Positions 1 through 10,600 of a DNA stretch of 64,000 nucleotides are shown in pieces. The notes under the pieces are model-generated. The model was not told where the DNA came from and did no database searches. It saw only the letters and a program-made list of their open reading frames with translations. Origin of the DNA: Rhynchopus sp. YZ270_cl-10 (taxonomy: Eukaryota > Euglenozoa > Diplonemea > Diplonemida > Diplonemidae); the NCBI GenBank assembly GCA_964035575.1, contig OZ037868.1, forward strand, positions 1,302,001 to 1,366,000, given 5' to 3'. Numbering within the stretch: the first letter of the stretch is position 1; each line of letters starts with the position of its first letter. A program made the position numbers and the translations under genes.

Positions 1-312
1 CATCTGTTTGATTAAACAGCACAAAGAGACCCTCAGTGAGGGGGGGATTGATGAAATTCTCCATTGTTTTGCTGGTTTTAGTATCAGGAAAGTTCAGCTG
101 TAATAGCACTTGTGCTGGGGAAGGGATCACGCGCAAATCGCAATTTTTTTTGACCACTCAGTACCAGGGATTCACCCCCCACGAACTAGCTTCTCTCCGG
201 CGGGAAAATTTTTTTTTGACCTATTTTAAGCACTAGTAAAAAAGCAAAAATTTCGGATTTTTTGGCATTTCGCCACGATCAGGAAAAAACGATGGCGATA
301 GCGAACGCCCTG
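1..312 (-). mobile_element. hAT-like element (family 2), truncated by the window edge
   Basis: This stretch is the near-identical reverse complement of 52063-52374, the left part of the complete element at 52063-52825. It ends in GCGAACGCCCTG, the terminal inverted repeat of that family. The following bases GTAAAATT would be its 8-bp target. The related uninserted locus at about 55760 carries a single GTAAAATT. Confidence 0.65.
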
Positions 313-627
313 GTAAAATTTCAAAAAAAAATTTCAAGATAAAACCCTGGCGCATGCAAAAAAAAAAAAAAAAAAAATACCCCCAAAATCTCAACCTGAT
401 CTCTTATTCGGCCCTGATCTCTTATTCACCCCTGATCTCTTATTCGCCCCCCCCCAGTAAGGAAATGCCCTAAGGAAAACCACCATACCTTAGAAGGACC
501 TTAGAAGGACCTTTTTTACACCTTTTTTTTAGAAAAATCACACCAGAGTCCATAAAAAAAAAATCCCAAAAGGTCCATGATTGTTCTGGTCCATGTTATT
601 TCTCGTGCATATTTTTTCAAAAGACGG
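1..627. mobile_element. Right part of a TA-flanked TIR element, cut by the window edge
   Basis: The right end reads TTTTTTCAAAAGACGG and is followed by TA at 628-629. The same flank in the sister unit near 6865 lacks the element and reads straight through. The inner sequence around 500-620 shares AT-rich blocks (GGTCCATG, CCAAAAGGTCC) with the left end of the element at 4724-6468, so both belong to one family. A hAT-like copy is nested at 1-312. Bases 313-463 match 55761-55905 nearly exactly. The left end lies outside the window, so total length is unknown. Confidence 0.55.
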
Positions 628-1381
628 TATACCCTGAGGCCCTCTCTATTGTTAAGGTGTTGCGACAACCCATCAAGAGATGTGAGAAAGAGTCTTGTTG
701 TGTTTATTGATGGACAGCCGCAGACAGTCTTCACGACGGTTCTCTGCGGCAGCATTTGTTCAATATGTAGCAAATTGCGAGCCAAATAATTATGGGTTTG
801 AATGTAAAATAATATGCGTTCTACTCTGTGCCCAACAACCCAACCTCGTATGGGTGTACCAGCGAGTGGAAGTTTTTTTCAAAGTGTCACCTCAGTTTGA
901 ACAGCAAATGCGTTCCCCAAGGACAACCCTGACCCCTTCTCTTCAAACCCTGCTTCTCTATTCTTCTGCCTACGATATTACAAATTGATTTCGTTGTGAA
1001 GGAATCCTGCCGAGTAATGTGTTGCGTCGGTACCACGTAAACAGAGGCAAGGTTCTTATTCCGCACTAAGTACACGAGGCTTGGATCTGTCAAAGTCTTT
1101 CTTCTTTCTTTCGACGATGTACCATCCAATATCAGAGGACATACAGTAACACTCATCCCAGTAGCAGTGACTGCTGGGCAGTGCTCCGTCCCCACGCACT
1201 GCATCTGTTTGTCGGGTGTCTACCTATTTGTGTGGCAGGGTTTGGTTCTTCATACGCAGCAGAGTCGACGAAGCTGAGTGCAGCAAGCAGTGCAGCAAAA
1301 GATGTCACGGCTTCAGACAACACTCAACCCACACCACACACACCTCTCCCCACTCAGGACTGTCACACACAAGGACACACG
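628..1381 (+). promoter_or_regulatory. Conserved 5' flank of surface-protein gene 1
   Basis: This block recurs with high identity at 6865-7615 and 12745-13504, each time directly upstream of a copy of the same gene, so it travels with the gene unit. The coding frame stays open upstream of the first ATG (from 1181), but no ATG lies there. I read the block as promoter plus 5' UTR. No TATA box or other defined signal is obvious to me. Confidence 0.5.
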
Positions 1382-4300
1382 ATGCGTTTGCTCGTGATGC
1401 TCTCAGTCTCCTCGCTGTCGCTTGCAGCTGTCGTGCTCCCTACTCTTCCGCCAACTCCGATCCCTGCCACACGAGCACCTCCGACAATTGCTCCGCTTCC
1501 TGGATGTGAGCAGACTTCGTCACCACTGAACGCTTCCTTCCTTCCTGAAAATGCATACCAGTTTTTGAAGTGTTGGACGTTTCAGTGCACGGGAACTGCT
1601 CACATGACGTTCCTGAACATCTCGTCATATGGGAAGGTGTCTCTCGTCAACAGCAACGGGTACGAACTCACTGCCCTGGCGGACCATGACAGCTACACTG
1701 CTTCGTATCCTGCAAACGGCGAGATGATGATTCTGTACAACGCCAGCAATACTAATTCCTACTACGACACAATCGACTTCACAGTTGAGTGGGAGTGCGA
1801 TGCAGACACACCTGTTGTCCCACCTGCAGAGGGTTATGACTCGTCTGAGTACCTCACACTGGCACAGAGCGGGACGTACGAGATGCTGTTTTCCGAAAGA
1901 GGAGATCACACGTGGATCATTCCCTGCACAGGCACACTCAGCATTGCAGAGCAGGTCGGTAACATGAGCTATGCAACACTCAGATACAACAACAGCAACG
2001 GAAGCGCTGTGTTTTATCAGTACTCGTCACCGTACGACCCGTCCCAGTCGTCGAGCAACGAGTACCAGGTGGATGGCAACTTTCTGATCCAGTTGGGAAC
2101 CTACCTCAATAACTTCCGTAACAACTTCTTCTCCCTCTCATGGAGCTGTGACAGCGTCTCGGGTCAACCACTCACAAACTCACCTGTGTATTCTTTTGCG
2201 CCAAGGACATCTCCACCAGACGCTCCAACCACAACACCAGACCATCCTTCAGTCGCTCCGTTCGCCCCACAGACACCTACCACAGCACCATCAGTACGAA
2301 CAGACCTGCCTGCTGCTTGGACATCTGCACCTACAGACATGCCTGCTGGTTCTACTTTTGCACCACAGACATCTGTACCTACCACATCACCATCAGTACG
2401 AACAGCCCTGCCTGCTGGTAGGACATCTGCACCTACAGACATGCCTCCTGGTTCTACTTTTGCACCACAAACATCTGCACCTACCACAGTACCATCACCA
2501 CCAACACACCTGCCTGCTGCATGGACATCTGCACCTACCACAGCACCATCAGTACGAACAGCCCTGCCTGCTGGTAGGACATCTGCACCTACAGACATGC
2601 CTGCTGGTTCTACTTTTGCACCACAAACATCTGCACCACAGACATCTGCACCTACCACAGTACCATCAGTACGAACAGACCTGCCTGATGGTCGGACATC
2701 TGCACCTACAGACATGCCTGCTGGTTCTACTTTTGCACCACAGACATCTGTACCTACCACATCACCATCAGTACGAACAGCCCTGCCTGCTGGTTGGACA
2801 TCTGCACCTACAGACATGCCTCCTGGTTCTACTTTTGCACCACAAACATCTGCACCTACCACAGTACCATCACCACCAACACACCTGCCTGCTGCATGGA
2901 CATCTGCACCTACCACAGCACCATCAGTACGAACAGCCCTGCCTGCTGGTAGGACATCTGCACCTACAGACATGCCTGCTGGTTCTACTTTTGCACCACA
3001 GACATCTGTACCTACCACATCACCATCAGTACGAACAGCCCTGCCTGCTGGTTGGACATCTGCACCTACAGACATGCCTGCTGGTTCTACTTTTGCACCA
3101 CAGACATCTGCACCTACCACAGCACCATCAGTACGAACAGACCCGCCTGCTGGTTGGACATATGCACCTACAGACATGCCTGCTGGTTCTACTTTTGCAC
3201 CACAAACATCTGCACCTACCACAGCACCATCAGTACGAACAGCCCTGCCTGCTGGTTGGACATCTGCACCTACAGACATGCCTGCTGGTTCTACTTTTGC
3301 ACCACAGACATCTGCACCTACCACAGTACCATCAGTACGAACAGACCTGCCTGATGGTCGGACATCTGCACCTACAGACATGCCTGCTGGTTCTACTTTT
3401 GCACCACAAACATCTGCACCTACCACAGCACCAGCACCACCAACAGACCTGCCTCAAGGTTCTACTTTTGCACCACAGACATCTGCACCTACAGACCTGC
3501 CTGCTGGTTCTACTTTTTCACCACAAACATATGCACCACAGACATCTGCACCTGCTTCACCACTTCCAATAGCACCAACAGCAACACCAACAGACCTGCC
3601 TGCTGGCGCCACTTTTGCACCACCACCACCTCCTTCTGTGAACGCTCTGTGCACAACTGACGAAGACTGTCGCAGTGGGAGGCTTGACCCGAAGACGACG
3701 TGCAATGCAGGGATGTGTGTGTGCCACACACAGGGCTACGCACATCCCCCTGGTGTGCCTCTGTGCCTGCTTGCGGACGACGTGACAGTGCCGATGGCGT
3801 TTGCTGTGGAGTACCTCGGAGTGGAGGCACAGTCTTTGTGGACAACAGCAACAACGAGGGAACGCTTTGAGGACACAATGCACAACGCACTGGGCTCTGT
3901 GACGGAGATGCGTGTTGTGGTGTCGGATGGCGGTGTCCTTGTGGTGGGGATGGTGCGTGCCAGCACAGCAAAACTTGCCGACGCACTTTCGGGGAAGGAG
4001 GACCTGGCAGCAGCACTTTCCTCTGAGGGTGTGTCTGTGAGCCACGGAGTGACCTGTGCACGCACAGACGCGTCGTACACAGTGCAGCACAATGGTGTGT
4101 GCAATGCGGTCGAGTGTGAAGGCAACACAACCCTGACACTGGCAGACGGGACGTACCAATGCGAGCGTGGGGCAGCACCGCAGCCGGATGAGTCGGGCGG
4201 GAGCAGCAAGGTGTTCCTCTACGTCGGGATCGGTGTGGGTGTGCTTGGTGTGGCTGTGGGTGTTGTTGTTGCGTTTTGCTGTCAACAACGGAAGCAGCAT

Positions 4301-4390
4301 GCGAAAGAACTGGAGAGCCCACTTTATGACGTGCCACTTGCTGACGAGTCCGAGCTGTACCATGTGGAGCCCGAACAGGCCTTGAACTGA
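1382..4390 (+). CDS. Type I membrane surface protein: two CUB-like domains, Pro/Thr repeat stalk, EB-like, SEA-like, TM, short tail
   Basis: The 1002-residue protein starts at the first in-frame ATG, which gives a good signal peptide (MRLLVMLSVSSLSLAAVV). Two CUB-like beta domains follow at about 40-136 and 153-254, rich in N-x-S/T sites and with paired cysteines. Residues about 268-752 are a Pro/Thr/Ser stalk of repeats around SAPTDMPAGSTFAPQT, probably O-glycosylated. A six-cysteine EB/EGF-like module lies at about 755-795 and a SEA-like stretch at about 800-885. A TM helix is at 944-967. The 35-residue cytoplasmic tail carries LYDVP and ELYHVEP. A role as adhesin or mucin-like surface receptor is inference. 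Domain names are by eye. It is the first of three tandem paralogs. Confidence 0.8.
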   Translation: MRLLVMLSVSSLSLAAVVLPTLPPTPIPATRAPPTIAPLPGCEQTSSPLNASFLPENAYQFLKCWTFQCTGTAHMTFLNISSYGKVSLVNSNGYELTALADHDSYTASYPANGEMMILYNASNTNSYYDTIDFTVEWECDADTPVVPPAEGYDSSEYLTLAQSGTYEMLFSERGDHTWIIPCTGTLSIAEQVGNMSYATLRYNNSNGSAVFYQYSSPYDPSQSSSNEYQVDGNFLIQLGTYLNNFRNNFFSLSWSCDSVSGQPLTNSPVYSFAPRTSPPDAPTTTPDHPSVAPFAPQTPTTAPSVRTDLPAAWTSAPTDMPAGSTFAPQTSVPTTSPSVRTALPAGRTSAPTDMPPGSTFAPQTSAPTTVPSPPTHLPAAWTSAPTTAPSVRTALPAGRTSAPTDMPAGSTFAPQTSAPQTSAPTTVPSVRTDLPDGRTSAPTDMPAGSTFAPQTSVPTTSPSVRTALPAGWTSAPTDMPPGSTFAPQTSAPTTVPSPPTHLPAAWTSAPTTAPSVRTALPAGRTSAPTDMPAGSTFAPQTSVPTTSPSVRTALPAGWTSAPTDMPAGSTFAPQTSAPTTAPSVRTDPPAGWTYAPTDMPAGSTFAPQTSAPTTAPSVRTALPAGWTSAPTDMPAGSTFAPQTSAPTTVPSVRTDLPDGRTSAPTDMPAGSTFAPQTSAPTTAPAPPTDLPQGSTFAPQTSAPTDLPAGSTFSPQTYAPQTSAPASPLPIAPTATPTDLPAGATFAPPPPPSVNALCTTDEDCRSGRLDPKTTCNAGMCVCHTQGYAHPPGVPLCLLADDVTVPMAFAVEYLGVEAQSLWTTATTRERFEDTMHNALGSVTEMRVVVSDGGVLVVGMVRASTAKLADALSGKEDLAAALSSEGVSVSHGVTCARTDASYTVQHNGVCNAVECEGNTTLTLADGTYQCERGAAPQPDESGGSSKVFLYVGIGVGVLGVAVGVVVAFCCQQRKQHAKELESPLYDVPLADESELYHVEPEQALN
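2266..3636 (+). repeat. In-frame minisatellite encoding the Pro/Thr stalk of gene 1
   Basis: The repeat unit is about 34 codons, combining SAPTDMPAGSTFAPQT with a PSVRTxLPAG segment, and occurs roughly ten times with partial units. A higher-order block with the PSPPTHLPAAWTSAPTTAP variant is duplicated (about 2390-2690 and 2755-3000). The unit length is a multiple of three, so length changes keep the frame. Because the unit has no stop in other frames, long shadow frames run on both strands. Confidence 0.8.
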
Positions 4391-4721
4391 TGTGATACCA
4401 TGAGAGTGGAGGACTTCGCTTCGTAACGTCCTTTTCCATCCTTCTTTGAAGTGCGTATGACACAGCTGGTTATTGTACCAGTTTTTTCTGACATCCCCTC
4501 AGGGTTCCCCCCTCCCTGATTCCCTCCCCAGGATTACCCCACCACCACCACCACCACCCGCCACCACCTGCTTGTGTTTTGTCAAAAATAGCCGTAAGGG
4601 ACGTACCATGTCTCCCCTCCCCTTATCCCTTTTCATGCAAGAACTGTGGTGCTAACTCCCTCCACTGTTCTTGTTTTAAGGCTGTGTGTTTGTGCTTTTG
4701 TTATTTGTATCATTTGTAAGC
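4391..4721 (+). other. 3' flank of gene unit 1
   Basis: No gene is seen. The part just after the stop matches the downstream sequence of gene 3 (15330-15435). Bases 4570-4721 match 11707-11862 downstream of gene 2. This block therefore belongs to the duplicated gene unit and probably contains the 3' UTR. Confidence 0.6.
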
Positions 4722-5235
4722 TACTGTGTTTCGAAAAAAATATGGAACAGAAAAAACATGGACCTTTTGGGATTTTTTTTTTAATGGACCAATTTTTCGG
4801 GGAGAAAGCTCGGAATGCGTTTTTAGCATAACACACATGGACCAGAAAAAACATGGGCCAGAATAATAGTGGTGATTTCATTTTTGATGGACCAATTTTT
4901 CTGGTCCATATTTTTTCAAAGGGGAAACGACAATGTGGACTCTAAAAATGTGGTAATCCACATTGTCGCAAGATAGTTGATTTTTGATTTTTGCCTTCTC
5001 AGGTGAGCCTCTGTGAGACTCTCGAAAATTTTTTTGGTCACACCCTAAAAGTGCCCAATTTTGCAATGCCAGCCAGCATTGAGCAGTTTTGGGCCTTTCT
5101 GGGGGTCTAAAATGCGTTTTTGCGGGGTTTTCCACCAAAACACAAGTAATCCACCTTGTCACATAATCCGGATTATTGACCATTTTTGCCTTCTAAGGTG
5201 AGCCTGTACTAACTCGACTTCTATTCAAAGAAGCC

Positions 5236-6360
5236 CTTTTTGCGTAGTACTGCGACGTAGTACTGCGTGGGTCTGGGAACCTCGGTACAGGATATTTGTT
5301 GCCAAAGACATTTTCCACCAAGCATTGAGGAGGGTAAGACAGTGGTCGCAGTTTGTACTTGATAGCATTACAACATTTAACTTCTCCATACCTTGACTAG
5401 CGGCAGAGGCCTTTTAGGACTCTATAACTCCTCTATTCCCGAACGGAGGCACACTTTGTGTGTTACTACGACCTGGTAATTTCCAGCAGTAGCAGTGTAG
5501 TCTAGCTTGCCCAAACTGCTAGTGCATCGGCACTACCTATTTAATTTTGAAAATTTTCTTGCTAGTGCCGGGCACTACCACTGGCACTACCACTTTTTTT
5601 TTTTCTTTTTTCAGAAAGTTTACACTTGCCAGACACGCAGAGACATAAGCCTCTGAGAGTGACCAGAACTGGCCTCATGAACAAAGTGACCCCGTCACAG
5701 CCAAAGCGCGACTCAATTGATCAAACGCCGAAGGAAAAGGAAACATGCAGCATGGCGAAATAATAAAAGTAGCGTACCGTGCGCCTGCGGCGCAAATTTG
5801 CAACCCACCTTCCCATGACATCGTATGGCTGTAAAAATGTACAATTTTAAGCGCAGTTTTTTGAATTATTGCGTACCCCGGCTTCGCCAGGAACCTTGAT
5901 GCTATGACCACCGTTTCTTTTTGTACATGTACTGAGGTTACTGATAATTCGTGTCTGGTGCAAATATCAATGAAGTTGAACTCCGCAGTTGGATACCCGA
6001 GGAATTCTCACATTCCGCCGGGGCCCCGAATTTGAGTTCGGCCGGGCTCGACCGAGTTTTGAACCTAGGGTTTTTATTATTTTTTTTTATTTGCAAAAAA
6101 GTGGTAGTGCATGGCACTAGCTTTTTTATTTTTTTGGAAATCTCAGGGACTACGCTGAGCAGTAGGTTAAGTAATGTTTTCTTGTAAATTGTTGGATCAT
6201 TATCTCCTCAGTGCATAAATGCCCCACGTGACTGGACACATTTGTGTTTGTCATGTGGACTGTCTGGTCACTTTTCAGTGACTCGCGGGTTGGCTGTGGT
6301 TGCTCTTTCACGACTTTTTTCCTTGTACACCAGTGTACCGTGTACCTGGGTACCTGAAGG
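5236..6360 (-). mobile_element. Inverted fragment of the large TIR element (R1 block), split by a hAT-like insertion
   Basis: Bases 5236-5492 and 6158-6360 together correspond to the reverse complement of the R1 block at about 37279-37650. They include the motif ACACAAAGTGTGCC and end near a short GGTACC stretch. The split is caused by the hAT-like element at 5493-6157. No intact reading frame is seen. Confidence 0.7.
5493..6157. mobile_element. hAT-like non-autonomous element (family 1), copy 1
   Basis: This 665-bp element has imperfect TIRs CAGTGTAGTC and GACTACGCTG, fitting the CAGnG start usual for hAT. It has a perfect 8-bp target duplication AGCAGTAG at 5485-5492 and 6158-6165. Uninserted versions of the same host repeat (for example near 33915 and 37330) carry AGCAGTAG once. 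Subterminal copies of GTAGTGC / GCACTAC line both ends. No transposase frame is seen, so it probably moved in trans. Confidence 0.85.
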
Positions 6361-6470
6361 CAAAAAATCAAGAATCCGGATTATGCGACAATGTGGATTA
6401 ATAATCCGGATTGTCGAAATCCACAGTCTTAGAGTCCACATTGTCGTTTCCCCTTTTTCAAAACACGGTA

Positions 6471-7615
6471 TTTCTAAGGGATCGTAAGTGCAGCAGCTGT
6501 CTCGTGTCGCTCCACAAATGTTGCCATTTTTTATACAATGCTACTGTAGACAGCAGCGTGCTTATACCTACTTTGTGAGGTGTGCTTGCTGGCTACCATT
6601 GTTGTGATCATGCTTGCAACGAAGGTGACTCAGAGAGGGTTTGGTCTTGTGTTTCATGACACTGTGTATACAGGCACAGCTTACATTTCCCATTTTCAAC
6701 GTTTCTATTCTTTGAGGGCAACATGCTGCGGACGAGTGTGCTCTGCGCCACCCCCTTTTGCCAGCAACCATCCGGATGAGCATTTCTCACTTTTTCGCCA
6801 CGTTCACACCTGATTACGAGAATTTGCTGTTTTGAGCAGCGAACTCCGAAGGTACATTATATTATACCCTGAGGCCCTCTCTATTGTTAAGGTGTTGCGA
6901 CAACCCATCAAGAGATGTGAGAAAGAGTCTTGTTGTGTTTATTGATGGACAGCTGCAGACACTCTTCACGACGGTTCTCTGCGGCAGCATTTGTTCAATA
7001 TGGAGCAAATTGCGAGCCAAATAATTATGGGTTTGAAAGCAAAATATTGCGCTCTACGTTGTGCCCAACAACCCAACCTCGTCTGGTTCCCAGCGAGTGG
7101 AAGTTTTTTCAAAGTGTCACCTCAGTTTGAACAACAAATGCGTTCCCCAAGGACAACCCTCATCCCTTCTCTTCAAACCCTGCTTCTCTATTCTTCTGCA
7201 TACAATATTGCAAAGTGAATCCGTTGTGAAGGAATCCTGCCGAGTAATGTGTTGCGTCGGTACCACGTAAACATAGGCAAGGTTCTTATTCCGCACTAAG
7301 TACACGAGGCTTGGACCCATCTGTCAAAGGCTTTCTCCTTTCTTTCTGAGACATGCCATTCGATATCAGAGGACATACTGTAACACTCATCCCAGTAGCA
7401 GTGACTGCTGGGCAGTGCTCCGTCCCCACGCACTGCATCTGTTTGTCGGGTGTCTACCTATTTGTGTGGCAGGGTTTGGTTCTTCATACGCAGCAGAGTC
7501 GACGAAGCTGAGTGCAGCAAGCAGTGCAGCAAAAGATGTCACGGCTTCAGACAACACTCAACCCACACCACACACACCTCTCCCCACTCAGGACTATCAC
7601 ACACAAGGACACACA
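6471..7615 (+). promoter_or_regulatory. 5' flank of surface-protein gene 2
   Basis: No gene is seen. The first part (6471-6545) matches 11867-11930 downstream of unit 2. The later part (6865-7615) is the conserved block shared by all three paralogs. A palindromic CATCCGGATG sits near 6768 and again near 12335 and 12655. Confidence 0.5.
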
Positions 7616-10600
7616 ATGCGTTTACTCGTGATGCTCTCAGTCTCATCGCTGTCGCTTGCAGGTGTCGTCCTCCCGACTCTTCCGCCAACTCCGATCCCTG
7701 CCACACGAGCACCTCCGACAATTGCTCCGCTTCCTGGATGTGAGCAGACTTCGTCACCACTGAACGCTTCCTTCCTTCCTGAACGCCAGGTATCCCAGTT
7801 TATGAAGTGTTGGACGTTTCAGTGCACGGGAACTGCTCACATGACGTTCCTGAACATCTCGTCATATGGGAAGGTGTCTCTCGTCAACAGCAACGGTTAC
7901 GAACTCACTGCCCTGACGGACCATGACAGCTACACTGCTTCGTATCCTGCAAACGGCGAGATGATGATTCTGTACAACATCAGCTATTATTACGACTACG
8001 ACACAATCGACTTCACAGTTGAGTGGGAGTGCGATGAAGACACACCTGTTGTCCCACCTGCAGAGGGATATGACTCGTCTGAATACCTCACACTGGCACA
8101 GAGCGGGACGTACGAGATGCTGTTTTCCGAAAGAGGAGACCACACGTGGATCATTCCCTGCACAGGCACACTCAGCATTGCAGAGCAGATTGGTAACATT
8201 TACTATGCCACACTCATATACAACAACAGCAACGGGAGCACTGTGTTTCATCAGTACTCGTCCAACTCGTCCAGCAACGAGTACCAAGTGGATGGCAACT
8301 TTCTGATACAGTTGAGCACCTACTACACTTCCTACCGTGACAACTTCTTCTTTCTCTCATGGAGTTGCAATGGTGTGAGACCACAGCTTCCGTCATTGGA
8401 GGAAACACCGATCCCTGCCACACGAGCACCTCCGACAATTGCTCCGCTTCCTGGATGTGAGCAGACTTCGTCACCACTGAACGCTTCCTTCCTTCCTGAA
8501 CGACAGGTATCCCAGTTTATGAAGTGTTGGACGTTTCAGTGCACGGGAACTGCTCACATGACGTTCCTGAACATCTCGTCATATGGGAAGGTGTCTCTCG
8601 TCAACAGCAACGGGTACGAACTCACTTCCCTGACGGACCATGACAGCTACACTGCTTCGTATCCTGCAAACGGCGAGATGATGATTCTGTACAACATCAG
8701 CTATTATTACGACTACGACACAATCGACTTCACAGTTGAGTGGGAGTGCGATGCAGACACACCTGTTGTCCCACCTGCAGAGGGATATGACTCGTCTGAG
8801 TACCTCACACTGGCACAGAGCGGGACGTACGAGAGGCTGTTTTCCGAAAGAGGCGACCACACGTGGGTCATTCCCTGCACAGGCACACTCAGCATTGCAG
8901 AGCAGATTGGTAACATTTACTATGCCACACTCATATACAACAACAGCAACGGGAGCACTGTGTTTCATCAGTACTCGTCCAACTCGTCCAGCAACGAGTA
9001 CCAAGTGGATGGCAACTTTCTGATACAGTTGAGCACCTACTACACTTCCTACCGTGACAACTTCTTCTTTCTCTCATGGAGTTGCAATGGTGTGAGGCCA
9101 CAGCTTCCGTCATTGGAGGAAACACCGATCCCTGCCACACGAGCACCTCCGACAATTGCTCCGCTTCCTGGATGTGAGCAGACTTCGTCACCACTGAACG
9201 CTTCCTTCCTTCCTGAACGACAGGTATCCCAGTTTTTGAAGTGTTGGACGTTTCAGTGCACGGGAACTGCTCGCATGACGTTCCTGAACATCTCGTCATA
9301 TGGGAAGGTGTCTCTCGTCAACAGCAACGGGTACGAACTCACTTCCCTGACGGACCATGACAGCTACACTGCTTCGTATCCTGCAAACGGCGAGATGATG
9401 ATTCTGTACAACATCAGCTATTATTACGACTACGACACAATCGACTTCACAGTTGAGTGGGAGTGCGATGCAGACACACCTGTTGTCCCACCTGCAGAGG
9501 GATATGACTCGTCTGAGTACCTCACACTGGCACAGAGCGGGACGTACGAGAGGCTGTTTTCCGAAAGAGGCGACCACACGTGGGTCATTCCCTGCACAGG
9601 CACACTCAGCATTGCAGAGCAGATTGGTAACATTTACTATGCCACACTCATATACAACAACAGCAACGGGAGCACTGTGTTTCATCAGTACTCGTCCAAC
9701 TCGTCCAGCAACGAGTACCAAGTGGATGGCAACTTTCTGATACAGTTGAGCACCTACTACACTTCCTACCGTGACAACTTCTTCTTTCTCTCATGGAGCT
9801 GTGACAGCGTCTCGGGTCAACCACTCACAAACTCACCTGTGTATTCTTTTGCTCCAACGACATATCCACCTTACATGCCAACCACAACACCAGACCATCC
9901 TTCAGTCGCTCCGTTCGCCCCACAGACACCTACCGCAGCACCATCAGTACGAACAGACCCGCCTGCTGGTTGGACATCTGCACCTACAGACATGCCTGCT
10001 GGTTCTACTTTTGCACCACAAACATCTGCACCACAGACATCTGCACCTACAGACCTGCCTGCTGGTTCTACTTTTGCACCACAGACATCTGCACCTACAG
10101 ACATGCCTGCTGGTTCTACTTTTGCACCACAAACATCTGCACCACAGACATCTGCACCTACAGACATGCCTGCTGGTTCTACTTTTGCACCACAGACATC
10201 TGCACCTACAGACCTGCCTGCTGGTTCTACTTTTGCACCACAGACATCTGCACCTACAGACATGCCTGCTGGTTCTACTTTTGCACCACAAACATCTGCA
10301 CCACAGACATCTGCACCTACAGACCTGCCTGCTGGTTCTACTTTTGCACCACAGACATCTGCACCTACAGACATGCCTGCTGGTTCTACTTTTGCACCAC
10401 AAACATCTGCACCACAGACATCTGCACCTACAGACATGCCTGCTGGTTCTACTTTTGCACCACAGACATCTGCACCTGCTACACCACTTCCAATAGCACC
10501 AACAGCAACACCAACAGACCTGCCTGCTGGCGCCACTTTTGCACCACCACCACCTCCTTCTGTGAACGCTCTGTGCACAACTGACGAAGACTGTCGCAGT

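Larger units (their letters stand above)
4724..6468. mobile_element. 1745-bp TA-flanked TIR element with nested insertions
   Basis: The ends are CTGTGTTTCGAAAAA (left) and TTTTTCAAAACACGG (right), an imperfect inverted repeat, bordered by TA at 4722-4723 and 6469-6470. The empty site is in unit 2 near 11862-11875, where ...GTAAACTATTTCTAAGGG runs uninterrupted. This fits a TA-targeting superfamily such as Tc1/mariner, but no transposase is visible. The interior holds an inverted fragment of the large TIR element (about 5236-6360), which itself holds a hAT-like element. Confidence 0.7.

Noticed and set aside
1181-1381. Upstream extension of the first surface-protein gene (and the equivalents at 7415 and 13304)
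   Set aside because: The frame is open, but contains no ATG before 1382, and the ATG at 1382 yields a proper signal peptide.
2164-3426. Long antisense frame across the stalk repeats
   Set aside because: It exists only because the repeat unit is stop-free and a multiple of three; the sense frame has domains, signal peptide and TM helix.
3510-4463. Antisense frames under the SEA/TM part of the surface genes (also at 10479-11531 and 14494-15402)
   Set aside because: They recur only because the sense gene is conserved; composition is unlike a folded protein.
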